Assembly (NCBI GenBank): GCA_001579985.1
Contig: LRSR01003684.1
Span: 1-33,055 of the forward strand
Reading direction: 5' to 3'
DNA from: Hypsibius dujardini
Lineage: Eukaryota > Tardigrada > Eutardigrada > Parachela > Hypsibiidae
Length of the DNA: 33,055 bases
The notes below the pieces were generated by a model. That model saw only the letters and a list, made by a program, of their open reading frames with translations, ran no database searches and was not told where the DNA came from. Positions 12,986 to 24,000 of this stretch are shown one piece after another (the first letter of the stretch is position 1; every line of letters starts with the position of its first letter). The position numbers and the translations under genes are program-made.

Positions 12986-15900
12986 GCTTTCTGTCTTTCT
13001 GTCTGTCTGTCTGTCAGTCAGTCAGAGTGTCTGTCTTTTGCATCGTACCGGTGGCCGGTGGAGCTTTTCCTTGTTATCGGTCTCATTTCTTTGAGCTTTC
13101 TTGACCAAACAGACCACGGTGATTATCGCAACAAAGGCACAAATGGCCGCCAATACGATGAGCGGAATGAACAGACTGGAGAACCGCTCGAACAGAGGAT
13201 GATAGTCGTTTTGCGTGTGGTGCCTCGAGTCAGTAATATTGAGCGGAAAGGTAGGCAAGCCAGGGAAGACACGGGCCAATTGCATGTTCATCTAAAAGAA
13301 TAAATGTTATATTTTAGATACCGTATTTTAGGTACATGTTACATTTAGTAAAGTGCTTCAAATAAATAAATTGAGCAGTACTCTTGCAAGGTACCTTCGT
13401 CATCAGTTTCAGTTCTGCGTCGTAGAAAAGACTGATCAGTCTGGATCGAGGCATGACCGCTGTGGAAAGAAACCCACAAATCACGTTAAATCGGCACGTG
13501 TGGCGAGGAAGCGTGTGGCTTGACCAGTACTTGAATTAGCGTCCTTGTAGGTGACATAAGCGGTAATGAGCCAGACACCGTCGATGAATTTCGGCGTCTT
13601 GGCCATGAACCGCAAAATGGGCCAAGGCACGACGGCGACGTCTCCACCAGCAGCAGCGTCCCTTGAGCCGTCAACCGCAGTGACATCACGTCGCACGACT
13701 TGTCCGGCGAGAGCAGTCGACTTTTTAATGCCGCCTGACTCGTGGATGATCGGCCAAAAAATGAGTTCGGCTAGTGTTTTCTTGTCTGTGTCGTTGAAGA
13801 GGAAATCCTATACGTAAAGAGACATACATGGAAACGGTTAGTTGACAAAGCTCTCCGCCCCCCCCCCCGGTGGAACATGGTATCAGGTGTCCAAGATCGT
13901 GTCAATTTAGAAAAGTGCAGCGTACAGGTACAATAATGCCTGCTAGCAGGGAACGTATACCGACAATTTCGCTGAATGTAAGACATACGTACCGCTTGTC
14001 CGACGAATTTCAGAACCACGGTGACCAAATTGTCCAATGCATCACGTGAAATATTCTGATTTGCGGCTGTGATTCCGTTGCCCTTGACAAGGAAAAAACG
14101 TCAGTCAACCGCAAACTAAATACTAATAATGAAAACTGCAGATAGAGCCTTATTATTACAGATATGTAATTAGGAAGAAGTGCCATACTGGGCGGCCAGC
14201 CAAATGAACAAACAGACAAACAGACAAGCAGGCAGGCAGGCAGGCAGGCAGACAAACAGAGGGACAGATCGTAAACAAACAGACAAAGAGAAATCCAGAG
14301 CGAGAGGCATACAAACAGACAGACAGACAGACAGACCCACCGACATACAGATAGACAGACAGACATAAGACATACAGGTAAACAGACGGACAAACAGACA
14401 GACAGATAGACAGGTGGGTAGACAAAGGGACAGACAGATAGACAGACAAAGAGAAATACACAGACACAAACAGACTGGCGGGCAGACAGGCAGGTAGACA
14501 GACAGACAGATAGACAGACAGACACAACGTAAAATGCGTTCAGATGTGAGAAGTACAATGTACACCACAGCCAGACAGTTAGCTTTGAAAACAGACAGGC
14601 ATATAGCGCGGTACGTATGCAGTGAAATGGACAACTCAAGCAGTTACTACGCATTCAGCATGGTATTTTTGGTTTACGAGCTCCCTTTTCTCAGTGAGAT
14701 TCACCAGCTTTGACTTGCTGCTCTTCACTTCACACAAACTACAACATGCTGACCAGGCGAACGACCTAATTAAGAGCACTCTCATATTTACCGCTCCACT
14801 AAAGCGTATCACTTGTGGATCATTTGCATGAATAACGAGGGTATAGACAATTGGATATTATTACGTGACGCCAATCAAAAGCCGGCCTCACGACATTCGA
14901 CCGTTGCTCACCTGCTGCTCGTTCGTGTTGGCCGTCGGCCACTGCAAGCCGTCCGTATCATCCGCAAACAACTTCCGTGTCGTCTCCCCACCACCACCAC
15001 TCTCAGCACTGCCACCAACGTTGCTACCCGGCTTGTCATTCCAGAACAGTAACGGACGTGGGTACGTAGTGTTGCCGTCAGGCCGAACGGCGACAGTCGT
15101 TGAGTCAACAGCAGTCACGGTAGCTACCGGCACCGGCAGCCCAGTCGTCGTCGTCGTCGTCGTCGTCGTACCCACCGATGTGGTAGGAGTTGTAGCTACA
15201 GGCTTGCCTATATCAAAACTCGGTGTAGTGATCAAGTCCACAACCGGCCATTCAGGCACATCCGTCACAGCTGACCCAGACACGGTCGCCGTAATCGGTC
15301 GTCGATGCGTGACATGGGTCTTCCTGGTGTGGTATCTCGTCGTCGTCGGGACAGTTGGAGCAGAAGTGACATTGGGAGTGTCGGTCGGATTCGGTGATAT
15401 TGTGGTGCCAACTGAGTCAGTAACAGAGGGCAGCAGTGTTGAGAATAAGAACTGGGCCAGCTTCGTGTCTGGAATGGTGAACGGCAACCATCCTTCGTGA
15501 CCGGCGACTTTTTCGCTCTCTCCCGAGATCTGATTGACGTTTCGCTGTTCTGGTAGTAGAGGGAAGTTCCATGCGGTTGCGTTCTCCACGGTCAGCGATG
15601 TCTGTGTGGAGTTTTCTTTCGTGGCGGTCCAGTTGCCTGACAATGTATCGGGCCAGACAGTTGAATTTTCCAAAGTGTCTGCAACAATCGGTCTCAATGT
15701 GGTGGAATAGCCGGGTGGGAAGGTCGGGTACGACGGCCATGGTACCGCGGTCGTCCGTCTGCGGGTGGTGGAGGTGACTCTCCGGTGGAACGTCGTTCGT
15801 CGCGGATGTGAAGCCGTCGTGCTCTTCACGTTGTCCAGATCATCCTCGAGAATCCGGCCCTGTCTGGAGGGGAAATTCGGCGCCGGTGCCGGCGCGAACG

Positions 15901-18527
15901 GAACATCCGGATTAAGGGGCGAGCCACCCGTTTCGGCGAACACCGCATTCGGATCCAACGACGGGGTTTCCGTCGTGAACGTTTCACTTTCCGAGACCCA
16001 TCGCAGGGTGTGGTTCGCCATCGGACTGGAGACGGACGGTGCAGCTACGTCGAGAACCTTCGAATGATGGCGTGCTGCTGCTGCATCGTCGGGCGGAGGA
16101 ACGGTCGCCTCGAAGGCTTCGCTGTTAACGGGCAGGAGGGTCTCCAACTGTGGTGACACGGTAGTTTCTGATTCCAGAGGGCTTAAGGAAACACTTGGGA
16201 ATCCATCTGTCGGAGCAGCAAAGTTACCGTCAGGTTGGAATGGTGCGAAAGCGGCGATCGGCGGCTGGGTCGCCACAACTGCTGGACTGATCAACGATTC
16301 GATAACTTCCGCGGCCGTCGGAACCGCAATTGGAACCGAGTCCTGTGATGTCGGCAGGACAGCACTGCTCGGAGAACCCGAGTTCCAATCCTGTTCGAAC
16401 GGCGTGAACACGGTCGGCTGCGAAGTCCGCGGAGGGCTCGCAAAGGTTTGACTATTTGAGGAATCAAACAATTCAACGGTTGGCACTGACATTTCCGAGG
16501 TGACCGAACTCTCCGGAACGCCGCTCTTCGATGACGAGCCGAAATTCCAATCCAGACCGGGAAGACTGGTCGCCACCGGCACCACCAACTTCCTTGTGTC
16601 ATTCAAGCTACTCAGAATGGTGGCGAACGAGAGTTCGGTGGCCGCCACATCGGGCTCCGGTAACGGCGACTCAGTTCCCATTGCCGTAGCCGCGGCGGCT
16701 GCCACAGCCGCGACCATATCGGTGTCAACAGCCAGCAAGTCAGGTGCTGTTGGAGGACTGCTCGTAGTGCTGCTACCGCTCTCACGGAACTGGTAGAAAC
16801 CGAGCCGGCCTCGAGTGGTGGGCAAGAATGTTGAATGGTCAGCTGGAGTGGTCATTGTCGTGTCTAGTGGTACTCCATCCAACGGAGTAGCGGTAGTGAC
16901 CGCAAGTTCAACTGGTGGGATGAGAGTTGTAGAACCCGGGCTGACCAGTCGAACAGTGCCGGTGGTGGTGGATGGACCCTCAATGATCTCTCCGTCCCCG
17001 CTCCCCGCACCGAGATCATCGACAGGCATGGCTGTTCCATTTATTTCGCCTACGGGAGCCGGTAACTGTTCGATCATGTCTGTGCCGTTTTCCATAGGGA
17101 GGAACTCCGGGAAGAGGTCAACTCCTCCACCGCCTGCGTTATCGAAAAGGTCTTTGCGGACGTTGACGCTGACGGCAGGTGGTATGGAGGTGTCCAGTGT
17201 GAGGTCTTCGACTGCTGCTGCTGCTGCTGCGGTGGTGGTGGTGGTGGTGGTGGTGGTGGAAGTCCAAGTCAGAGAAGGAACTGATACCTCAAGGTCGATG
17301 CCGGAAGTCGTTGCGGTGGTGGTTGTTATTGTCATTGGTGGCGCGTCCGTCGTGACGTTGTGGTGGTGATGGTGGTGGTGGACGGTGGGTTGTTTGGTGA
17401 CGGCGCCACTCTTAGCACTTTTTTGAAGGTTCGAAAAGCTGTTGCCACTTGACGGACGGATTAAGAAATTGGCTAATGGTGCACCTGTAAACGTAAGACA
17501 GAGCGAGAGGTGAGGTGAAAGATGAGCTGATGAAGGCTCTCTCGATGGGGTATTTATGAGCGGCGGCTTAACGACCGTCGAGTTTTTATTATACACGGAT
17601 GATAGATATCAAGCGCGGCGGACTGGCGGGCTTAATTTTGCATCAGCCAGTTTTACAACTTGGGTCGTTGAAAAAGATGGAAGCATCGTTAATAAGTCTT
17701 TTGTATTTTCTTGGAGAGGGTCGGGACAGTTATCTAATTTGTGTGAATCCTTGTGTGAATCACTAAGCTTGCGGTTCCCCTTGTCTTTCCCAATGATCAA
17801 ACCGTAACCAAATAAATCATTAAACAGAAGCCCCAACCAATTTTTTTTATATCTACACATTTAAAAAATAAATAAATAAAATAAATAAATAAAATAAAAT
17901 AGAAAAATAAAATAAATCGGAAATTAAAATAAATAATGTACATCAATGTCTCTTCTGCCTGCAATTTTTTCAATGTATGCCAGACGACAGCGGTATACAT
18001 CTTTTTTTACACAAGTATGCTAGAATTTCTTCTAGTTATAATCGTTGATGTCTGTTTTAACATCTAAAGATTTTTCCCATTAAACCATTACAATTGCCAC
18101 TAAACCACTCATCACGCATCAGAATATCTATTTTTATATTGCGTCTACACAACTGGCCACAAGATAGCGCTAACCGAGTCAAGTTATTTAGCTCGTTTCT
18201 CGCACGCTCTCCGAGGTAAATGGCGTGACTCGGGCAGCGCTATGTTGTGCCCACGTGTGTACAATGCATTAAGACTAACCTGTCGTATTGATTTTCTATC
18301 CTACGAGCTTTATTTCGGTCTCATTTATCATTTTTCGCCGGTTTTAATTAATTCAAAGTGACGAGCCCATATTTGAAGTAGACGAATGCGCTTTCTCATT
18401 GTTGTTATCGAAAGAGGGGGAAACTTTTGGATACCCACATACCTTGCTGACCAGAGGACTGCCCAAGCAGCACTGACATCATCGTGAGCCATAGCCCAAC
18501 AAACACAATGCCCCATCCGCGCAGCAT
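12670..18527 (-). CDS. mucin-like type I transmembrane protein, Ser/Thr/Pro-rich
   Basis: Complete gene of 1180 aa with exons 18527-18443, 17484-14912, 14082-13993, 13807-13531, 13459-13395, 13291-13049 and 12879-12670 (TGA). Junctions are phase-consistent. Exon 1 encodes a signal peptide (MLRGWGIVFVGLWLTMM...). The 2573-base exon 2 encodes a low-complexity ectodomain rich in Thr, Ser, Pro and Ala, with a seven-His run, Thr and Ala homopolymers, many N-glycosylation sequons and an Arg-rich patch. Exons 3-6 encode about 160 residues of ordered-looking juxtamembrane sequence, then one membrane span (FIPLIVLAAICAFVAIITVV) with a VKK stop-transfer. The cytoplasmic tail is about 90 residues and ends EEEDTKL. 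The layout resembles membrane mucins with a SEA-like module or KIAA1549-type proteins, but I see no clear SEA cleavage motif and do not assign a family. A cell-surface adhesion or glycocalyx role is inferred. Confidence 0.85.
12914..13024. repeat. CTGT tetranucleotide microsatellite in intron 6 of the mucin-like gene
   Basis: Long CTGT array that makes up about two thirds of the 169-base intron. The transcript would carry CAGA repeats. Confidence 0.95.
14207..14525. repeat. CAGA-type microsatellite in intron 2 of the mucin-like gene
   Basis: About 320 bases of CAGA with CAGG, AAGA and TAGA variants. The transcript would carry UCUG repeats, the opposite orientation to intron 6. Confidence 0.95.
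17864..17935. repeat. AAATA/AAAT low-complexity tract in intron 1 of the mucin-like gene
   Basis: AT-rich run of AATA and AAATA units within a 958-base intron that holds nothing else recognisable. Confidence 0.85.
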
Positions 18528-20234
18528 GATAAAACTACACAGTTACTGCAGCCGGACAATGGGCGCATCAAATCCTTCTCACAAACACCGTAACATGAGG
18601 TCCATTCACTGGCGCAACCGCGCAGGCAAAAATACCATCCAAGTCACATCCAAACATCCGGCCACAAAAATTGTCGACGCAAACGGCACACGATAGGACG
18701 CAGCACAATCTTATCAAAGATTTGTGCCTGCTGCAACAAATGTATAAGGAACCAACACCCACCCCTGAAAACCCGATCATATAATTAATCAGGCGTGCCG
18801 AAATTCCTTGCACAGTGTGAAATTATGGTATATGGGAGTTTAAAATGAAGTGTGAGGAATGATAGAGACCCGGAATAACGAGCGAGCGAGGGACAGAGAG
18901 AGGGAGAGAAGAGGAATTTTTGAACCGGTCAGGTGAAAGTGGTGGTTCGATTTGACGTGATGGTAGGAGAAGGTAAACGGTGGAAAAGAGAAAAATGTCC
19001 CGAGAGAGTGACAGACATGTGTCCAGCTCGGCTCTCAGACACAGAGGACAGGGCTACCGCAAGCTTGTGCATCGCTCTAGAGACTCTGCGCACTAGAGTA
19101 GAGAGTGACTGAGAGAGTGAGTGAGAGTGAGAGAGAGAGAGAGAGCAGAAAGATTCAGACCACTTGAAATTACAGGGGCATATTCTGGATACGCGATCGA
19201 GCAGAGCCGGATCGCGTGAGCCTCTTTCTCGGGTATGATGAGTGAGATTGATTGGTGGATGAAGGGACAGGGTGGAGCAACAGGTAAGGGCGCCGAGAGA
19301 GAGAGAGACGCTGACCACTTTCTCCTCTGCCTTACTTTGCATGTTCAGGTGAGCTTGGCGTGACGACGTGAGGCCCTCTTTATGCCATTTAAACGAGGCC
19401 TTTATCAGGTAGCGGAAATATTTTATGGCAGAGCGAGCCTTTGTCCATTTCATGCTACCGTGGCTCTTTTGTGTGACCCCGGTCTGCCCTCACGGGGATT
19501 ACAAGTGTTATATTGGGGAGCAAACGATGTATTCGGTGTTTGTCCGCAGCTTTATGGCTGACTAAACAGAGCACAAAGTATGAACATTCCTTGGGAGTAG
19601 GAACACAACTGAAAAAGGCCGGGAAATTTTACCATGTAGCCACGCCGGCATTACTACAGTGCGTCGGTTTTTGACTCAAGCAACAAGCAAAAACACTGCA
19701 TATCTGTGTCTGTCTGTGTCGTGAATCCTCCTTTTTTAAAAACTTAAAAAACCCCATCAAAATAATAAAAACCCTCTGTGCCTCCGTGGGTGGTTGCATT
19801 GCTCGATGTCTGAATACACTGTCTGCAATTATCTGCAACGGTAAAGTATTGATTTTGGAAAGACAAGAAATTAGTGAAAGTGAAAGGAAAGTACGACGGT
19901 AGCCGTCAATTAACCTTCTCACTCTATTTGCGGAGCTCGTTAGCGGAACGACAGCTAGACAGTTGATGGAGACAGCCGGTGGAGCGTGAGAAGCAGACTG
20001 GTATCGGGTGTCGGTATCAGAAATACATTGTCAATTTCCATCTTGCTCTCTCAACTCTCGCTATCATTTACTAGTACATTTCCCGGGTTCCGATTGAAAG
20101 CTCAGTATTACTAGTGAACCCCTACCGAGTATCTATTTGTTTCGCTATCTATGCATCTACTTATCTGCTGGTTCATCATAATAACATTTTCAAGCCTTAA
20201 TGAGAAAGTTTGGTTTGCAACTACATCAGTAGTT

Positions 20235-20273
20235 GTGAGTGGTCGTTGTGAGTGGTCGTTGTGAGTGGTCGTT
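20235..20273. repeat. three tandem 13-bp units GTGAGTGGTCGTT
   Basis: Three exact copies in a row. Confidence 0.9.
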
Positions 20274-20786
20274 GTTCGCGTAAATTTAACTGTCGTCTGT
20301 CGTCTGTCACCTGACGTACTACCTCTACCCAAAAGAAAAGTCCGATCGATTTAAGTAAAAAGTGAATCATGTCAAAGTGAGCGTATCCGTTCTGGTTTGT
20401 CAAGCAAGGTACGATAATTAAACACCAATCCGTGCCAATTAATTAGGGCGTGTGGGTAGGAAATTGTGTGAAACTACAAACGTTAAAGGTACGCTAAAGG
20501 TAAACTAAAGAAAACTATAATAAGTTACAGTACAGTAAACTAGAGGTAACTACATTTGTATTACATTATAATGAAGGACTCTTCGATGAAAAGGAATCGA
20601 TGAATACTTTTGAGAAAAACTTGATGATTAGAATCGTTGGTATTCCCATGTACTAACTAGTTTTAAAGTATTGTTGGTTTTGTTGATCTTCATTGGTGTT
20701 GGAGAGTGCAGGGCAATAAAATGGAATAACCCAAAGGTGGGCGACCACTAGGAGATCCACTACCAGTTAAATTTTTAGTATTCTTA

Positions 20787-20848
20787 CATATATGTACATA
20801 TATATATATATATGTTTGTCTGTCTGTTTGTCTGTCTGTCTGTCTCCC

Positions 20849-20887
<39 letters not shown>

Positions 20888-20940
20888 GTCTGTGTCTGTG
20901 TCTGTGTCTGTGTCTGTGTCTGTGTCTGTGTCTGTGCCTG
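20787..20940. repeat. compound microsatellite: TA, then CTGT, then TGTGTC
   Basis: A TA-rich run to about 20813, a CTGT array to about 20886 and a TGTGTC array to about 20940. It lies about 65 bases downstream of the SLC6 stop codon, so it may be in the 3' UTR. Confidence 0.95.
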
Positions 20941-21005
20941 TAGGCATGCATATTTGACAAATAATCCTTTGACGCAACCTAAGGAATAACCACTTCCACA
21001 ATGTA

Positions 21006-24000
21006 CTACAGTTTTGTGGCAACGCCGGGAGTTTCTTGCCGCCTTCGCATATGTCTGTCGTTGAATTCCGGCACAAGAAGATGAGTCAGTCTCTGAAACA
21101 TGGATTCAGTAAACAGTTACGAATAATACTAATTATGCTGACTGAATTAAGTGTAAAGATTTTTTTAACGTCTGTGGTTGTACTCTGTACCACATTTACC
21201 TGTTTTAAAGACCCATGGCCTTGCAAGACCTTGACGATGATGTAGCCTGGGACGCACAGCATCGATGCCAGCGCCATCATCCACCCTAGAGTGGATATTT
21301 GCCGTTGGTTGGAATTGACAAACTATTCCCATATTAAAGCCCTTAGACTTTTTACCTAGACCTTCCGACCAGGCAGGAAATATGTAATTTATGTCGGAGT
21401 ACTCCATCGGGGCCCATGTGACAAGACTGAATATGAAAATCCCCTAAACACAGCAGAAACAATTTTAACTACAGTCAACGACAAGATTGAGTACACTGAA
21501 GGGTCCGGGGAATGGGCAAAAGGGACGGGCAGGGGGTGGTTTTCAAACAATCGAACAATCAACCACCTGATCGCCCCCTGCTCCGCCCCTTTTGCCCATA
21601 CCCCGGACCCTTCAGTGTACTCAATCTTGTCGTTGATTGTAAATGCATTTCGATATAGCGCTGCACTGCACGCACTACATCTTTGGACAGAAAAATCGGG
21701 ACGCTAAAATTTTCAAAAGGCAATTTGTTACCACAAGGCTGCAGGCTATACAGAAAAGTGCTTTGATTGAGGCAGAAATAATTGGCCACAAGATTACAGT
21801 GCGCAATAGAGATTGCACATATAGTCTTGTGGCCAACTTTTTCCGCCTCAAATCAAAGCAGCCGGCAGCCTTGTGGTAACCAGTTGCCTCTTGATAAATC
21901 GAACGTCCCGATTTTTCTGGCCAAATGTGTACATCTCTCATACAAACATTCTTACTGCGCACACAACGGGCGAAATGTACTTCCAACACCACTTGCACCA
22001 CGGATTGATGCGATATCCAATCATCAGTTCGATGTCATCATAGAACTTGTCCGCTCCTTTTCATCAAAAACAAAAAACAGTGAGCAGATCGCAGCCCGGG
22101 TAAAAAGAAATACCAGGCAAACGCGGCGAGTTGAATCGGTCGGGTGGCAGAGGGCGCCACAAGTGTAAGCGACGGCGAATAAACGCGTTGTTTACGCTTT
22201 AAACTTGTGGCGCCCTCCGCCACCCGACCGATTCAACCCATGTAGCGATTTAACCCGCCGCGTTTGCCTGGTACATGATTACCGTAAGCGTAGCCAATGG
22301 CTATGCACTCGAAGAAGCAGAACCACAGCAAGGTCGGTCCAGAAGCGGAATAGTTGTCGAAGAGCTGGAAGACGAACATTCCGCCCTACAAAGACAAAAC
22401 AGGTTTCTTCACAAATCCGAGAGAGCTCATAATGACGTGCGACTGACATTTGTGACCATGATGAGGCCGATCAAAAAATATACGAAGCAGACACATGCGA
22501 TGAAGAACTCCCGGACATTTTTCCGTCGCAGTTGCGGATAGATGTCGCTGATGGCCGTCACAAATCCTTCCACTCCAACAAACTAGACAGAGAAACCGGT
22601 GAGCATACGAGAAGCCCACCCTTGAACCAGTAGATGAATGTACCCTTACCTCAGAATCGATTCCTAGGGTAACCAGCATGACGAAAAAAAGTACGGACCA
22701 TAAGGGGGCCAAGGGCATCTGTGCGATGGCTTTGGGATAGACGATAAACGTCAAGCCTGGACCGTCCAGTGCTAAATCCTTCACATCCACGCCCTGTTCA
22801 TGCGCCATAAAGCCCAACACAGCGAATATGACGAACCCGGCAAAAAAGCTTGTGAAAGAGTTGACGGTGCAGAGGATTAGACAGTCTCTGCAAAACAGCA
22901 AGCTTCCTTAACACTGAAAAAGGGACTGTCCTATAGGACGGTTAGTCTGGCATGACTGTTACTAGAAAGACGTTCTAGTAGAGTCAGCTAGACGTTTGCC
23001 AAAACAATGTGAAATAATGACAGAAATGTCAAGGCGCGACTACGGTATGTGGAGATTCGGGCGGGGGAGGGGGGGGGCACAGACCGACCTGTAACAGTTG
23101 TGATGGAATTTGTTGTAGGAGCCCATCGCCACAATGGTGCTGGTACAGATGGCGTAGGAAAAGAAGATCTGTGTTCCGGCATCCATCCACACTTTACCTA
23201 GTTATCACAACAGCCACGACATATATTGTGTCTCTTGTAAGTATGAACGATTATATGCCGTACTGTCAGCTAGTCGTGTGAAGTCAGGATAGACGTAATA
23301 AATGATGCCGTTAATGGCGCCCGGAAGTGTGACTCCCCGGATGAAGAGGATGAAGAGCATTATGTAGGGTGCAGTAGCGGTAACGTACACCACCTTAGAG
23401 CTGGACTGGGTCCCCTTCCAAATGATGAAGTAGCAGAGGATCCACGACAGCAGCAAGCACAAGGCCAGCTCCCAGACTACGTCTCCCATCGTGTCAATTC
23501 CGGAGGAAAGTTTCAATACCCGATTTCTGCAAAAAACGCTACTATACTTCTGTAGTACACTGAATGTGTAGTGATAAACTCTGCAAATGTAGGACTAGTA
23601 CTTACCTCCAGAATTCAGCTGCCGCGTCAACCTTCGGAAGCATTGGCAAGGTGACGTTTCCCACTAGGTGCAGAAGAGTCGTTGTTCCACTTAGGTCCGT
23701 ACTCAGGGTGAAGGCGTCTTGTGTTTCCGGCGAATGCGTTTCCTCCAGCTGACTTGTGTTCCGACCAACGACGCACCTTTCAATGCAGAAACCTTAGCAC
23801 AACCCACGAGCTGCACGGACCTAATAGCTACGGTACAGGCCCTATAGGGGCACGTTTGTAAAAGGTGCACTGCACTACCGCACTGCGCTGCCGCACTGCA
23901 CTGGCGCACTGCACTGGCGTACTGCACTGCCGCACTGCACTGGCGCACTGCACTGGCGCACTGCACTGGCGCATTGGACTGGCGTACTGCGCTGGCGCAC

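Larger units (their letters stand above)
18528..21005. other. intergenic region between the SLC6 gene and the mucin-like gene
   Basis: No coding exon was supported. It should include the mucin-like gene promoter/5' UTR (left) and the SLC6 3' UTR (right). Contents: GA tracts at about 18893-18912, 19090-19145 and 19297-19309; three 13-bp repeats at 20235-20273; a TA tract, CTGT array and TGTGTC array at 20787-20940. No minus-strand AATAAA was seen close to the SLC6 stop. Confidence 0.45.

Noticed and set aside
14010-14654. 214-aa minus-strand open frame rich in CLSVCLS
   Set aside because: Translation of the CAGA repeat inside intron 2 of the mucin-like gene. Only its 5' edge overlaps a real exon, in the true frame of 14082-13993.
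14865-17369. Plus-strand frames rich in Val/Gly opposite the mucin-like exon
   Set aside because: Antisense shadows of ACC/ACG-rich codons, with no splice logic or family similarity.
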